NCBI GenBank assembly: GCA_044370695.1
Contig: JBILVB010000007.1
Span: 1-48,619 of the forward strand
DNA from: JBEIFW01 sp044370695
GTDB lineage: Bacteria; Actinomycetota; Acidimicrobiia; Acidimicrobiales; Ilumatobacteraceae
Direction of reading: 5' to 3'
DNA: 48,619 nucleotides
The notes under the pieces were generated by a model. It was not told the origin of the DNA. It did no database searches and was given only the letters and a program-made list of their open reading frames with translations. The position numbers and the translations under genes were made by a program. The first letter of the stretch is position 1. The number at the start of each line of letters is the position of its first letter. This document shows positions 16,972 to 25,072 of this stretch, piece after piece.

Positions 16972-18159
16972 TCAGGCCGTCGTCGTGGAGCCGAACAGCG
17001 CAGCGAGGCCGGCGTCGTCGGTCGCCACGAGGCGATCCACCCAGCCGTGGAAACGTTGGCCGCCTCCTTCGTTGCGGCCGAACAGGAACTCGCTCTTCGC
17101 TCCGGTCTCGACCGCGGTCTGGATCCCGAGTCCGGTCGCATAGTCCTCGTCGCGCACCACGAACTCGAGGAAATCGGCCTGCTTCATCGCCACCTCACGC
17201 TCGTCGTCGGTGGGCTCGTGATCGAGGAAGTAGGACTGCACGGTCACCGAGCGGCCCGGCGTGGCGCCGGGGAACAACTGCGACACGAGCACGCCACGGC
17301 TGCCGGTGTCGAACGTCGCGATCGACACGTGCGGGAAGATCGTCCACACGCCGCCATTGAGGACTGCGGTGGGCCACTCGTCCTCGGGGAGGTCCTCGAG
17401 TTCGACGAGGCGTGGGTTCGGTCCGCTCACCCGTTGGTGCGGACCCCAGGAGTAGTACAGCGCGCGGTTGGGGATGTTGGGTCCGAAGCTGTTCCGGTGC
17501 AGGATCGGCAGGTGGTAGAGGTCGAGATAGCCGTCGTAGGCGATCTTCCAGTTCGGACCCTCGATCGACCGCCGGGAGACGAGGTGCCAGTCCTCGAAGC
17601 CGAAGCTGGCGAGCACGTCGTCGTAGCCGGAGAGGAACGCATCGATGTCGAGCGTGGACCCCGGGCGAAGGATGGCGAAGACCATGCCGGCGCGTTCGGC
17701 GACGGGCAGCGGGGTCAAGCCGAGACAGGAGGTGTCGACGTCGCCGAAGTCCTCCCGGGACAGGATCCCGACGAGATCACCGTGCTGGTCGTAGGTCCAA
17801 GCGTGGTACGGGCAGGAGAACCGGCGGGCGGTACCGAGGCCCTCGGGGACCACGATGGCACCGCGGTGGCTGCACATGTTGACGAAGGCCCGGACGGCGC
17901 CGTCGGGTCCCCGGGTCAGCAACACCGGCACGCCGGCGGCCTGCATCGCCTTGTAGGAGCCCGGCTCGCGCAGCTCCGCCGAGAAGGCGAGCATCAACGG
18001 CAGCCGCCGGAAGACCCGATCGATCTCGAGTTGCCAGCGGCCCGGGTCGTGGTAGTTCGCCGCCGGCACCCGGCGGACGTCGGGCTCCTGAGGGATCGTG
18101 CCGGCCTTCACGTGCTCGATGTTGTGGCGGGCCATCGCCACCAGTTGGTCGCGGAACAT
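16972..18159 (-). CDS. Rieske non-heme iron oxygenase, alpha subunit
   Basis: Oxygenase component of an aromatic-ring or steroid hydroxylase, 395 residues. The Rieske [2Fe-2S] ligands are Cys96 and His98 (MCSHRG) and Cys116 and His119 (CPYHAWTY). The catalytic iron site follows as DGYLDLYHLPILHRNSFG, giving the two-His plus carboxylate facial triad. ATG 18159 is preferred because it has a GAGGGGG ribosome-binding site; an upstream GTG at 18195 has none. No ferredoxin or reductase gene is adjacent. It is the last gene of a five-gene minus-strand run and follows the P450 gene after 47 bases that contain an inverted repeat. The substrate is unknown. Confidence 0.9.
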   Translation of the reverse strand: MFRDQLVAMARHNIEHVKAGTIPQEPDVRRVPAANYHDPGRWQLEIDRVFRRLPLMLAFSAELREPGSYKAMQAAGVPVLLTRGPDGAVRAFVNMCSHRGAIVVPEGLGTARRFSCPYHAWTYDQHGDLVGILSREDFGDVDTSCLGLTPLPVAERAGMVFAILRPGSTLDIDAFLSGYDDVLASFGFEDWHLVSRRSIEGPNWKIAYDGYLDLYHLPILHRNSFGPNIPNRALYYSWGPHQRVSGPNPRLVELEDLPEDEWPTAVLNGGVWTIFPHVSIATFDTGSRGVLVSQLFPGATPGRSVTVQSYFLDHEPTDDEREVAMKQADFLEFVVRDEDYATGLGIQTAVETGAKSEFLFGRNEGGGQRFHGWVDRLVATDDAGLAALFGSTTTA

Positions 18160-18197
18160 CGCCGCCCCCTCGGTTCGCCGGTGCCGGTCGGTCACCG

Positions 18198-18209
18198 TAA
18201 CGAACGTTA
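18198..18209. promoter_or_regulatory. Short inverted repeat, possible operator
   Basis: TAACG-AA-CGTTA is a perfect 5+5 inverted repeat with a 2-nt centre, the size of a TetR-type half-site pair. It overlaps the P450 stop codon and lies 39 bases before the Rieske ATG. It is A/T-rich compared with its surroundings. No regulator gene is adjacent, so a function is only suggested. Confidence 0.25.
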
Positions 18210-19418
18210 TCGAGCGCGGCGCGGGCCCGGGGTCCAGGCGACGGGCATGGCGTGGACCCCGGCGATGAAGTTCGACGCCATCGGCTCGGGTGCACCGTCA
18301 GGCCGCAGATCGGGGAGTCTGGTGAGCAGCTCGCGCATCATCGCTGCGATCTCGATCCGGGCCACGTGCAACCCGAGGCAGAGGTGAGGACCGCCACCGC
18401 CGAACGCGAGGTGCGGGTTCGGGGCGCGACCGACGTCGAAGGTGTCGGGGTCGGTGAACACGTCCTCGTCCCGGTTCGCGGCGCCGTAGTAGACGACCAC
18501 GGCATCCCCGGCGGCCAGGGGCACGCCGCGCAACACCGTGTCCTCGGTGACCGTGCGCTTGAAGTGCACGACGGGTGACGTGAAGCGGAGCATCTCCTCG
18601 ATCGCCGGGCCGAGCAACCCGTCGAGGTTCCCGGCCAGGCGGGCCCGCTGGTCCGGGTGGTCGAACAGCAGTTGCATCCCGGCTGCGAGCAGGTTGCGGG
18701 TGGTGTCCCCGCCGGCGTTGACGAGCAGCAGGAAGAACCATTGGAACTCGGCATCGGTGAGGCGGTCGCCGTCGACGGTGGCCTGGACGAGCGTGGAGGC
18801 GATGTCGTCGGCGGGCTTCGCCCGTTTCGACTCGGCCACCGACTGCGCATAGGCGAGCATCTCGCCGATGGCGGCCAATTTCACCTCGGGCGGGGCGATG
18901 GCGGGATCCGTGGTGTGCATGATCTCGGTGAGCTGGTAGAGCCGCTCGCCGTCGGCATGCGGGATCCCCATCAGCTCGGCGATGAGGCCCGAGGGGAGGC
19001 GCCCGGCGATGTCGTGCACCAGGTCGCACGAGCCCTGCTCGATCACGTCGTCGACGATCTCGGCGGCCAACTCGGCGATCCGTGCGGCCAGGAGCTGCGC
19101 GTTGCGAGGGGTGAAGCCCCGGGACACCAGCAGCTTGAACCGGTCGTGCTGAGGTGGGTCCATGTTGAGCATCATCTGGCGCCCGGCGGCGAGGCTGCCC
19201 TCGTCGGGGTCGCCGAGCATCGTGCCCTTGGCGTACGAGCTGAACAGCTTCGGCTGCCTGCTGATCGTGCGGACGTCCTCGTACCTGGTGACCGCCCAGA
19301 ACGGCCAGCCGTCGTGGTCGGCGGTTCGGTGGACCGGGTCGTTGGCCCGCAGCCACCGGTACTGCTCCCACGGGTGCCCGAGGCGGAACCCGGCGGTGTC
19401 GGTGAGATCGATCTGCAT
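18207..19418 (-). CDS. Cytochrome P450 (CYP124/125/142-like)
   Basis: Soluble bacterial P450 of 403 residues. The I-helix is NAGGDTTRN, the ExxR-bearing K-helix is EEMLRF, ANRDEDVFTDPD follows, and the heme-ligand loop is FGGGGPHLCLGLHVAR with the Cys thiolate. The GGGGPH form of the heme loop and the YYGAANRDEDVF stretch recall the actinobacterial CYP124/125/142 group, which oxidises sterol side chains and methyl-branched lipids (family knowledge; assignment to a subfamily is an inference). ATG 19418 has a GAGGAG site. It lies 14 bases after the PhyH gene and needs an external ferredoxin partner, not encoded nearby. Confidence 0.92.
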   Translation of the reverse strand: MQIDLTDTAGFRLGHPWEQYRWLRANDPVHRTADHDGWPFWAVTRYEDVRTISRQPKLFSSYAKGTMLGDPDEGSLAAGRQMMLNMDPPQHDRFKLLVSRGFTPRNAQLLAARIAELAAEIVDDVIEQGSCDLVHDIAGRLPSGLIAELMGIPHADGERLYQLTEIMHTTDPAIAPPEVKLAAIGEMLAYAQSVAESKRAKPADDIASTLVQATVDGDRLTDAEFQWFFLLLVNAGGDTTRNLLAAGMQLLFDHPDQRARLAGNLDGLLGPAIEEMLRFTSPVVHFKRTVTEDTVLRGVPLAAGDAVVVYYGAANRDEDVFTDPDTFDVGRAPNPHLAFGGGGPHLCLGLHVARIEIAAMMRELLTRLPDLRPDGAPEPMASNFIAGVHAMPVAWTPGPRRAR

Positions 19419-19432
19419 CGAGGGCTCCTCGT

Positions 19433-20299
19433 TCAGCGGGCCTGTTGCCAGGGTGGGACCGGCCGCAGGCGGGGGTACCAGGGGCTCCGCAGCGGGTCAC
19501 CCGGTTGCAGCTGCAACGACAACCCGGGGGTCAGCGGGACGGTCGGCTTCGAGGGTGGCCTCGGCGCGTAGACGATGTCGTCGCCGTACATGCGGATGGT
19601 GATGGCCCGGCGACGGCTCGCCGGACCGGTCGGCCCGCCGCCGTGGAGCACACCAGGGTGGGCGAGGATCACGTCGCCGGGCGTGATGTCCCAGGACACG
19701 ATCGGCCACGCCGCACGGTCGGCCTCGATGTCGGGCAGCGGCGGGTACTCCGTGCCGAAGTAGGGCAACGTCGGGTCCTCGGCGACGCGGCGGGGGTTGA
19801 AGCCGTCGTACCGACGTCCGTGGTGCGACCCGGCCACGTACTCGAGGCATTCGGCCGCCGGTAGCGGGTCGAGGCTGATCCAGGCCGAGGCGATCTTGCT
19901 GCCCTCCATGGGCCAGTAGGGGAGGTCCTGGTGCCAGGGCGTGCGCCCGCCGCCGGGGCCCTTGACGAAGAACTCGTCGGAATAGAGCCAGACGTCGGGC
20001 GAATCGAGCAGCGCCGCCATCATGTCGGCGAGGGGGGAGTCGTACATCAACCGTTGCAACTCCGGGCTCACCTCGGTGTTGCGGACCGTCTCGACGAACT
20101 CCTGCTCGGTGCCGTCGAAGAACAGGTGCTTGGCCTGCCCGGGATCGCGAAGCACGCGGTTCAGACCGAGTTCGATCAGGAGCAACCACTCGGGATGGAG
20201 CGCCTGGCGCAGCAGCACCACACCGTCCCGGGCGTAGGCGTCGCGAACCTCGGGAGTGATGCGGGCGACGGCCTCGGCGGCCGACCTCGGTGGTGCCAT
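19433..20299 (-). CDS. Phytanoyl-CoA dioxygenase (PhyH) family oxygenase
   Basis: Fe(II)/2-oxoglutarate-dependent oxygenase of 288 residues, cytoplasmic. The iron ligands are visible as HQD in TPWHQDLPYW and the distal His in HPGVLHGGG. An Arg-rich strand (RRRAITIRMYGDD) supplies the likely 2-oxoglutarate-binding Arg. ATG 20299 is used because it lies just beyond the end of the upstream gene; its ribosome-binding site is poor. It follows the GH3 gene by 28 bases and precedes the P450 by 14, so it is co-transcribed. PhyH proteins hydroxylate next to a carbonyl or on small natural products; the substrate here is unknown. Confidence 0.88.
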   Translation of the reverse strand: MAPPRSAAEAVARITPEVRDAYARDGVVLLRQALHPEWLLLIELGLNRVLRDPGQAKHLFFDGTEQEFVETVRNTEVSPELQRLMYDSPLADMMAALLDSPDVWLYSDEFFVKGPGGGRTPWHQDLPYWPMEGSKIASAWISLDPLPAAECLEYVAGSHHGRRYDGFNPRRVAEDPTLPYFGTEYPPLPDIEADRAAWPIVSWDITPGDVILAHPGVLHGGGPTGPASRRRAITIRMYGDDIVYAPRPPSKPTVPLTPGLSLQLQPGDPLRSPWYPRLRPVPPWQQAR

Positions 20300-20327
20300 G
20301 GGAGGAGTCTCGCGCCACGAGATCGCC

Positions 20328-22439
20328 TCAGCGATCGACGTGGAGGATCCGGGCGGCCGGGTCACCGGCGTGTCGGGCGACGGCGAGCCGGTAGCGGCCG
20401 GGCTCGTTGACCCACCGTCCCGCCTGGCGGACTGCGAGCTGGTCCCACGCGACGGGTATCCGGACGTCGACCGCCTGGCCGGCCGGCACTGCGACTCGGG
20501 CGAAGCCGACGAGTCGCTCGGCCGGCCGTTCCCACGCCGATCCCGGCAGCCCCCCGTAGACCTGTACGACCGTGATGCCGTCGCGGGTCCCGATGTTGGC
20601 GACCGTGACCGCGACCTGGTCCGATTCGTGGGAAGCGTGCGTCAGGGTGAACGTGCTGTACGACAGACCGAACCCGAACGGGAAGGCCGGGCGGTTCCCG
20701 TCCCGGGTGAGCTTCCAGTGGCCGTGCCACGAGTCGTAGACGACCGCGTCGGCGTCGGGCTCCCAGGACGGGAGGTGGTCCTCGTCGGTCGGGATCGAGA
20801 ACGGCAGCCGACCCGACGGGTCGACCCGTCCGAGCAGGACGTCGGCGACAGCGTGCCCGCCTTCCATGCCCGGATACCACACCAGGGCGACTGCGGCCGC
20901 AGCTTCGAGCCATCCGGACGGCAGCACGGCGCTGCCCCCCATGAGCAGCACGACCGTGCGCGGGTTGACGGCCGCCACCGCATGCACGAGCGCCGCATCG
21001 TCGGCCGAGAGCCGGATCGAGCGGCGGTCCCCGCCAGCGCCGAAGCCCGCGTCGGGACGGCTCGTGCGTGCGGGCGGGTGCGTGGGACCGGCGGCGATCG
21101 CGGCCCGATCGGCGTCGGTCATCGATGGGAAGTGGTCCGCCATGAGCCCGGCGGTGCCCGAGCCGTCGATGAACTCGCCCTCGTCCCGCCACGTCGAGCC
21201 GACGACCACGACGGCGACGTCGGCACCCGAGGCGACGGCGGGGTCGTGGTCGTGCTGGACGACGCGATCCGCCCCGAGCGCGCAGCGGAGCCCGTCGAGG
21301 ATCGTCACGGCGTCGTCGACGAGCACCTCGCTCGAGCCGCGATCGCCCAGGTTGGCGATGGCGGCCAGGCGGCCCACGACTGCGACCCGCCCGACGGTGG
21401 CTTCGTCGATCGGGAGCACGCCATCGTTGTGCAGCAGGGTGATCGCCGATGTGGCGGCCTCCCGGGCCAGCGCCCGGTGGGCCGGGCCGGCGACGGCGGT
21501 CGTGTCGACGGGACGACTCAGGACCTCCGCGAATCGCAGCACGGTGCCGACGATCCGACCGACGGCGTCGTCCACGGCGGCCAGGGGCAGGCGCCCGTCG
21601 GCGACGGCGGCGGCGAGATGCTCGGCACGCTGCTGTCGGAACGGCATCTCCACGTCGAGCCCGGCGAGCACCGAGGCGACGGGATCGCGAAGTCCGAAGA
21701 TGAAGTCGCTGATCGTGAATCCCTCGAAGCCCCACTCCCCCCGCAGGATCTCGTCGAGCAGTGCGGCGTTCTCGCCGCAGAAGTGACCGTTGAGCGAGTT
21801 GTAGGCGCTCATCACGACTGCGACGCCGCTGGTGACGATGCGCCGGAAATGCGGCAGGTACACCTCGTGGAGCGCCCGCTCGTCGGCGGCGACGTCGACT
21901 CGGAACCGGGCGTTCTCCATGGAGTTGCAGGCGAAGTGCTTCACGCAGGCCATGAGGTGTTCCTGCGCGCCGAGCGCGAGCGCGCGTCCCATCTCGCCGA
22001 CGTGGTACGGCTCCTCGCCGTAGGTCTCCTGGGCGCGGCCCCAGCCGGGGTGGCGCAACAGGTTCACGCACACCCCGCCGAACAGCGTGGCGCCCTCGGC
22101 GCGCGCCTCGGCGCCGATCGCCTTGCCGATCCGGTGTTCGAGGTCGACGTCCCAGGTCGCGCCTCGGGCCATCGACACCGGGAAGCAGGTCTTGGACCCG
22201 ATGACGCACCCTCGGGGTCCGTCGGAGAAGGAGAAGCCGGCGAAACCGAGCCGGGGGACCGCTGCCGCCGGGAAGGTTCGCGCGTGGTATCCGCCGGCCA
22301 TCATCTCGAACAGACCGGGCCAGGCATCGATGTCTCCGTCGAGGCAGCCGAGCTTCTCCTCGAGCGTCATCGCCGAGACGAGGGCCGCGGTACGGGCGGC
22401 CACCGCAGCCGGACTGGTCGTTCCGGTCGGTTCGGTCAT
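20328..22439 (-). CDS. GH3 family beta-glucosidase
   Basis: Glycoside hydrolase of 703 residues with no signal peptide, so it should act on glycosides inside the cell. The GH3 N-terminal barrel contains KHFACNSME (Lys167-His168) and the nucleophile Asp245 in FTISDF. The second domain carries WRDEGEFIDG, in which Glu420 or Glu422 is the likely acid/base, and GGDRRSIRL. A fibronectin-III-like C-terminal domain follows (about 590-700). Residues YGEEPYHVGEMG also fit the family. ATG 22439 starts 14 bases after the TPP enzyme gene. A cytoplasmic glucosidase between a lyase and three oxygenases suggests that the pathway substrate enters as a glycoside. Confidence 0.92.
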   Translation of the reverse strand: MTEPTGTTSPAAVAARTAALVSAMTLEEKLGCLDGDIDAWPGLFEMMAGGYHARTFPAAAVPRLGFAGFSFSDGPRGCVIGSKTCFPVSMARGATWDVDLEHRIGKAIGAEARAEGATLFGGVCVNLLRHPGWGRAQETYGEEPYHVGEMGRALALGAQEHLMACVKHFACNSMENARFRVDVAADERALHEVYLPHFRRIVTSGVAVVMSAYNSLNGHFCGENAALLDEILRGEWGFEGFTISDFIFGLRDPVASVLAGLDVEMPFRQQRAEHLAAAVADGRLPLAAVDDAVGRIVGTVLRFAEVLSRPVDTTAVAGPAHRALAREAATSAITLLHNDGVLPIDEATVGRVAVVGRLAAIANLGDRGSSEVLVDDAVTILDGLRCALGADRVVQHDHDPAVASGADVAVVVVGSTWRDEGEFIDGSGTAGLMADHFPSMTDADRAAIAAGPTHPPARTSRPDAGFGAGGDRRSIRLSADDAALVHAVAAVNPRTVVLLMGGSAVLPSGWLEAAAAVALVWYPGMEGGHAVADVLLGRVDPSGRLPFSIPTDEDHLPSWEPDADAVVYDSWHGHWKLTRDGNRPAFPFGFGLSYSTFTLTHASHESDQVAVTVANIGTRDGITVVQVYGGLPGSAWERPAERLVGFARVAVPAGQAVDVRIPVAWDQLAVRQAGRWVNEPGRYRLAVARHAGDPAARILHVDR

Positions 22440-22453
22440 CGGGAGGCCTCGTC

Positions 22454-24193
22454 TCAGTAGCCGGTGTCGCGCCGCTGGCGGGCGAGGTCCTGGGTGACGT
22501 CTCGGAACGACGTCGCGAGCGACGTGGGCACGTCGATCACCAGCGGGCGCTGCAAGTTCTCGAGGAGTTCGAGCGCGCCGCGCAGCGCTGTGGTGCTGGT
22601 GACCGAGATGCCGTCGCACCCGATGGCCCGGGCGATGGCGGCGTGGTCGAACGGGGCGAACGACGCCGCGACGGCCTTGGCGCCCATGCCGTGCAGCACC
22701 CAGCCGAGCGCACCGTTGTTGAGGACGAGCACGCCGATGGGAAGGTTCTCCTGCACTGCGGTCATGAGCGCGTGCATCGACATGGCGAACCCGCCGTCGC
22801 CGCACACGGCCAGCGAGGGGCGGTCGGGCCGGGCCAGCTTTGCCGCCATGGCTGCGGGCACGGCATATCCCATGCCGCCGCCGGCGGCCGGCTGCAGGTA
22901 GCCGCCGTCGCGGGACTGCGAGCGGTACCAGTGCATCATGAACAGCCGGTTCTCGCCGGCGTCGCAGCTCACGCAGCCGTCGGGGCCGTAGACGTCTTGC
23001 AGCAGCGAGATGACCCGCTGCGGGGCGAACGGGACGGCATCGCTCGAGAACTCCGCCGCGGCCCATTCGTCGTTGCGGGACAGCGCCTCGGCCACTCGTT
23101 CGGCGCCGGCCCGGGCCCGGCCGGGGTGGGCGACGGCGGCGTCGAGCAGCGCCGGTAGCAGCACGGCGGCACCGCCGATCAGCACGTGGTCGACCGGGTA
23201 GGTCCAGCCCGCGTTGAGCGGCTCGACGTCGATCTGGATCATCGTCTGGCGGGACGGATCGAGCAGGTCGACCGTCTCGTCGGCGGTGTCGTGGGGGCCG
23301 AGCTTGGTCCCCACGGCGAGCACGACGTCGGCGGCGCCGACGAGCGCGTTGGCCGAGGGCCAGCCGAACGGCCCCATCACCCCGCCGGCCAGCGGGTCGG
23401 TCTCGGGGAAGGTGCCCTTGCCGCTCGCCGTCGTGACGACCGGGATCTCCAGCGCCCGGGCGAAGGCCGCGAGCGCGGCGGTGGCCTGCCCGACCCGGAC
23501 GCCGTTGCCGGCGATCACCACGGGTCGCTGGGCGGCGGCGAGCTCGCCGGCGGCGGCGGCGAGCGCGCCATGGTCGATGCCGTGCCAGCGTCGGGGGAGG
23601 TACCGGGACGTCGGGTAGATCCGGGGTGTGGTGGCCGGACCGACCGAGCCCCGCAGGGCCGACGAATGGAACGCCACCGCCACCGGTCCCGGCTCGCCGG
23701 TGAGCGCGTGCTTGAGCGCGAGTTGCACGTGTTGCACGGCTTGGGCCGGGTGGTGGCTCACCATCACCCGCTTCGTCACCCCGGCCAATGCGCTGCGCGC
23801 ATCCCAGGCGCCGTAGTCGCCGGTGCCGGACTGGTAGGGGCCGTGGTGCGACAGCGCACCGCCGTCGCTCAGGTCGGTGAGGATCACCACGGGCGAGCTG
23901 CCCATGAGCGCCTCGAGGAAGCCCTGGCCGGCGTTGCCGGCGATCCACTCGCCCTGCCCCATGACGACGAGCGGTCGCCCGGTGAGGCGGCCGTAGGCCT
24001 CGGCCATCGCCGAACCGATCGACTCCTCCCGCACCTGGACGGTGCGGATCGTGGGATGGCCGTGCAGCGCGGAGAACAGCGACCCCGTGTAGCCGCCGGG
24101 CATGCCGAGCACGGCGTCCACGTCGGCTTCGGCGAGCACCTTGACGATGGCATCGGCGACGCGGTGATCGGCGTCGGGTGCGGCTGCGGTCAT
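22454..24193 (-). CDS. Thiamine-diphosphate-dependent enzyme (acetolactate synthase / 2-hydroxyacyl lyase superfamily)
   Basis: A 579-residue member of the three-domain TPP family. The Pyr domain carries the conserved Glu57 (VREESIGSAMAEAYG). A central domain has VVIAGNGVRVGQA and VVLAVGTKLGPHD. The PP domain contains GDGGFAMSMHALMTAV followed by NN, the metal/diphosphate motif. Compared with true acetolactate synthases the loop GQGEWIAGNAGQGFLE is divergent and there is no regulatory subunit gene. A carboligase, decarboxylase or 2-hydroxyacyl-CoA-lyase-like role in catabolism is therefore more likely than isoleucine/valine synthesis (inference). ATG 24193 has a strong GGAGGGG site. It is the first gene of a five-gene run. 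Confidence 0.85.
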   Translation of the reverse strand: MTAAAPDADHRVADAIVKVLAEADVDAVLGMPGGYTGSLFSALHGHPTIRTVQVREESIGSAMAEAYGRLTGRPLVVMGQGEWIAGNAGQGFLEALMGSSPVVILTDLSDGGALSHHGPYQSGTGDYGAWDARSALAGVTKRVMVSHHPAQAVQHVQLALKHALTGEPGPVAVAFHSSALRGSVGPATTPRIYPTSRYLPRRWHGIDHGALAAAAGELAAAQRPVVIAGNGVRVGQATAALAAFARALEIPVVTTASGKGTFPETDPLAGGVMGPFGWPSANALVGAADVVLAVGTKLGPHDTADETVDLLDPSRQTMIQIDVEPLNAGWTYPVDHVLIGGAAVLLPALLDAAVAHPGRARAGAERVAEALSRNDEWAAAEFSSDAVPFAPQRVISLLQDVYGPDGCVSCDAGENRLFMMHWYRSQSRDGGYLQPAAGGGMGYAVPAAMAAKLARPDRPSLAVCGDGGFAMSMHALMTAVQENLPIGVLVLNNGALGWVLHGMGAKAVAASFAPFDHAAIARAIGCDGISVTSTTALRGALELLENLQRPLVIDVPTSLATSFRDVTQDLARQRRDTGY

Positions 24194-24254
24194 GACCCCT
24201 CCCCGTGGGGCGCCCATCTCGCACGGGCATCCCCACGGACGGTAGCAAGGGGTC

Positions 24255-25052
24255 ATGGAACTCCAGGGCAAGGTGGCCGTCGTGACCGGCGGTGGGCGTG
24301 GGCTCGGACGGGCCTATGCGTTGCACCTCGCAGGCATGGGTGCCGACGTCGCCGTACTCGACGTCGATCTCCGCTCGTTCGAGGCCTACGAGCGGGAAGC
24401 GGCACAGCTCACCGCGGAATCGACCGCGGCCGAGGTGCAGGCGCTCGGGCGGCGGTCGATGGAGCTCGAAGCCGACGTGGGTGATGCCGGCGCCGTGCGC
24501 GCTGCGATCGGCCGGGTCGTCGACGCCTGGGGTCGTCTCGACGTCGTGGTGTGCAACGCGGGCGGTGGACTCGGCACGCCGGCGGGGTCCCGGGCGTCGA
24601 CGATGGATCTCGACGAATTCGAGGCGGTCTTGCGCCGCAACCTTCACGGGACGGTCAACACCTGCGAGGCGGTGGCGCCGGTGATGCGGGCGCAACGATC
24701 GGGGAAGATCGTCACGGTGTCGAGCCAGGCCGGTCGCCGGTCCAGCACGGACGGGGGTTACGCCCACTACGGCACGGCCAAGGCGGCCATCGTCATGTAC
24801 ACCCGCTACCTCGCCCAGGACCTCGGGCCCGATGGGATCACGGTGAACTGCATCGCCCCCGGCTACATCTCGACGGGCCGGCTGTCGGAGATGTTCGAGC
24901 GGATCGGCGTCGAGCGGTTGAGCCGGTCAGTGGCCCTGCGGCGGTTGGGCACGCCGGAGGACTGCGCCCGGGTCGTCGGCTTCCTGGCGTCGTCGGCGTC
25001 GGACTACGTGACCGGGGCGCTGATCCCGATCGACGGCGGCTCGGTCACCTGA
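24255..25052 (+). CDS. SDR family oxidoreductase
   Basis: Classical short-chain dehydrogenase/reductase, 265 residues. It has the dinucleotide loop TGGGRGLGRA near residues 11-20, the NAGGG motif, catalytic Ser in VSSQAGR and YGTAK (Tyr and Lys), and the C-terminal IDGGSVT. It is divergent from the TPP enzyme gene with 61 bases between the starts, and a GGGG ribosome-binding site precedes the ATG. It may oxidise an alcohol made by the neighbouring oxygenases. Substrate and cofactor preference are not readable, although the Asp-Val-Asp at the end of strand 2 favours NAD(H). Confidence 0.9.
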   Translation: MELQGKVAVVTGGGRGLGRAYALHLAGMGADVAVLDVDLRSFEAYEREAAQLTAESTAAEVQALGRRSMELEADVGDAGAVRAAIGRVVDAWGRLDVVVCNAGGGLGTPAGSRASTMDLDEFEAVLRRNLHGTVNTCEAVAPVMRAQRSGKIVTVSSQAGRRSSTDGGYAHYGTAKAAIVMYTRYLAQDLGPDGITVNCIAPGYISTGRLSEMFERIGVERLSRSVALRRLGTPEDCARVVGFLASSASDYVTGALIPIDGGSVT

Positions 25053-25072
25053 GCGTTCGGCACCGTACCGGC

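Noticed and set aside
24201..24210. CCCCGTGGGG palindrome between the TPP enzyme and SDR genes as an operator
   Set aside because: Simple G/C palindromes of this size are frequent by chance here, and it overlaps the expected ribosome-binding-site region.
20328..24767. A 1,479-codon minus-strand open frame that spans the GH3 gene and continues through the TPP enzyme gene
   Set aside because: Only the part after ATG 22439 is GH3. The upstream stretch is Arg/Pro-rich nonsense in a shifted frame over the TPP gene; high G+C content removes stop codons.
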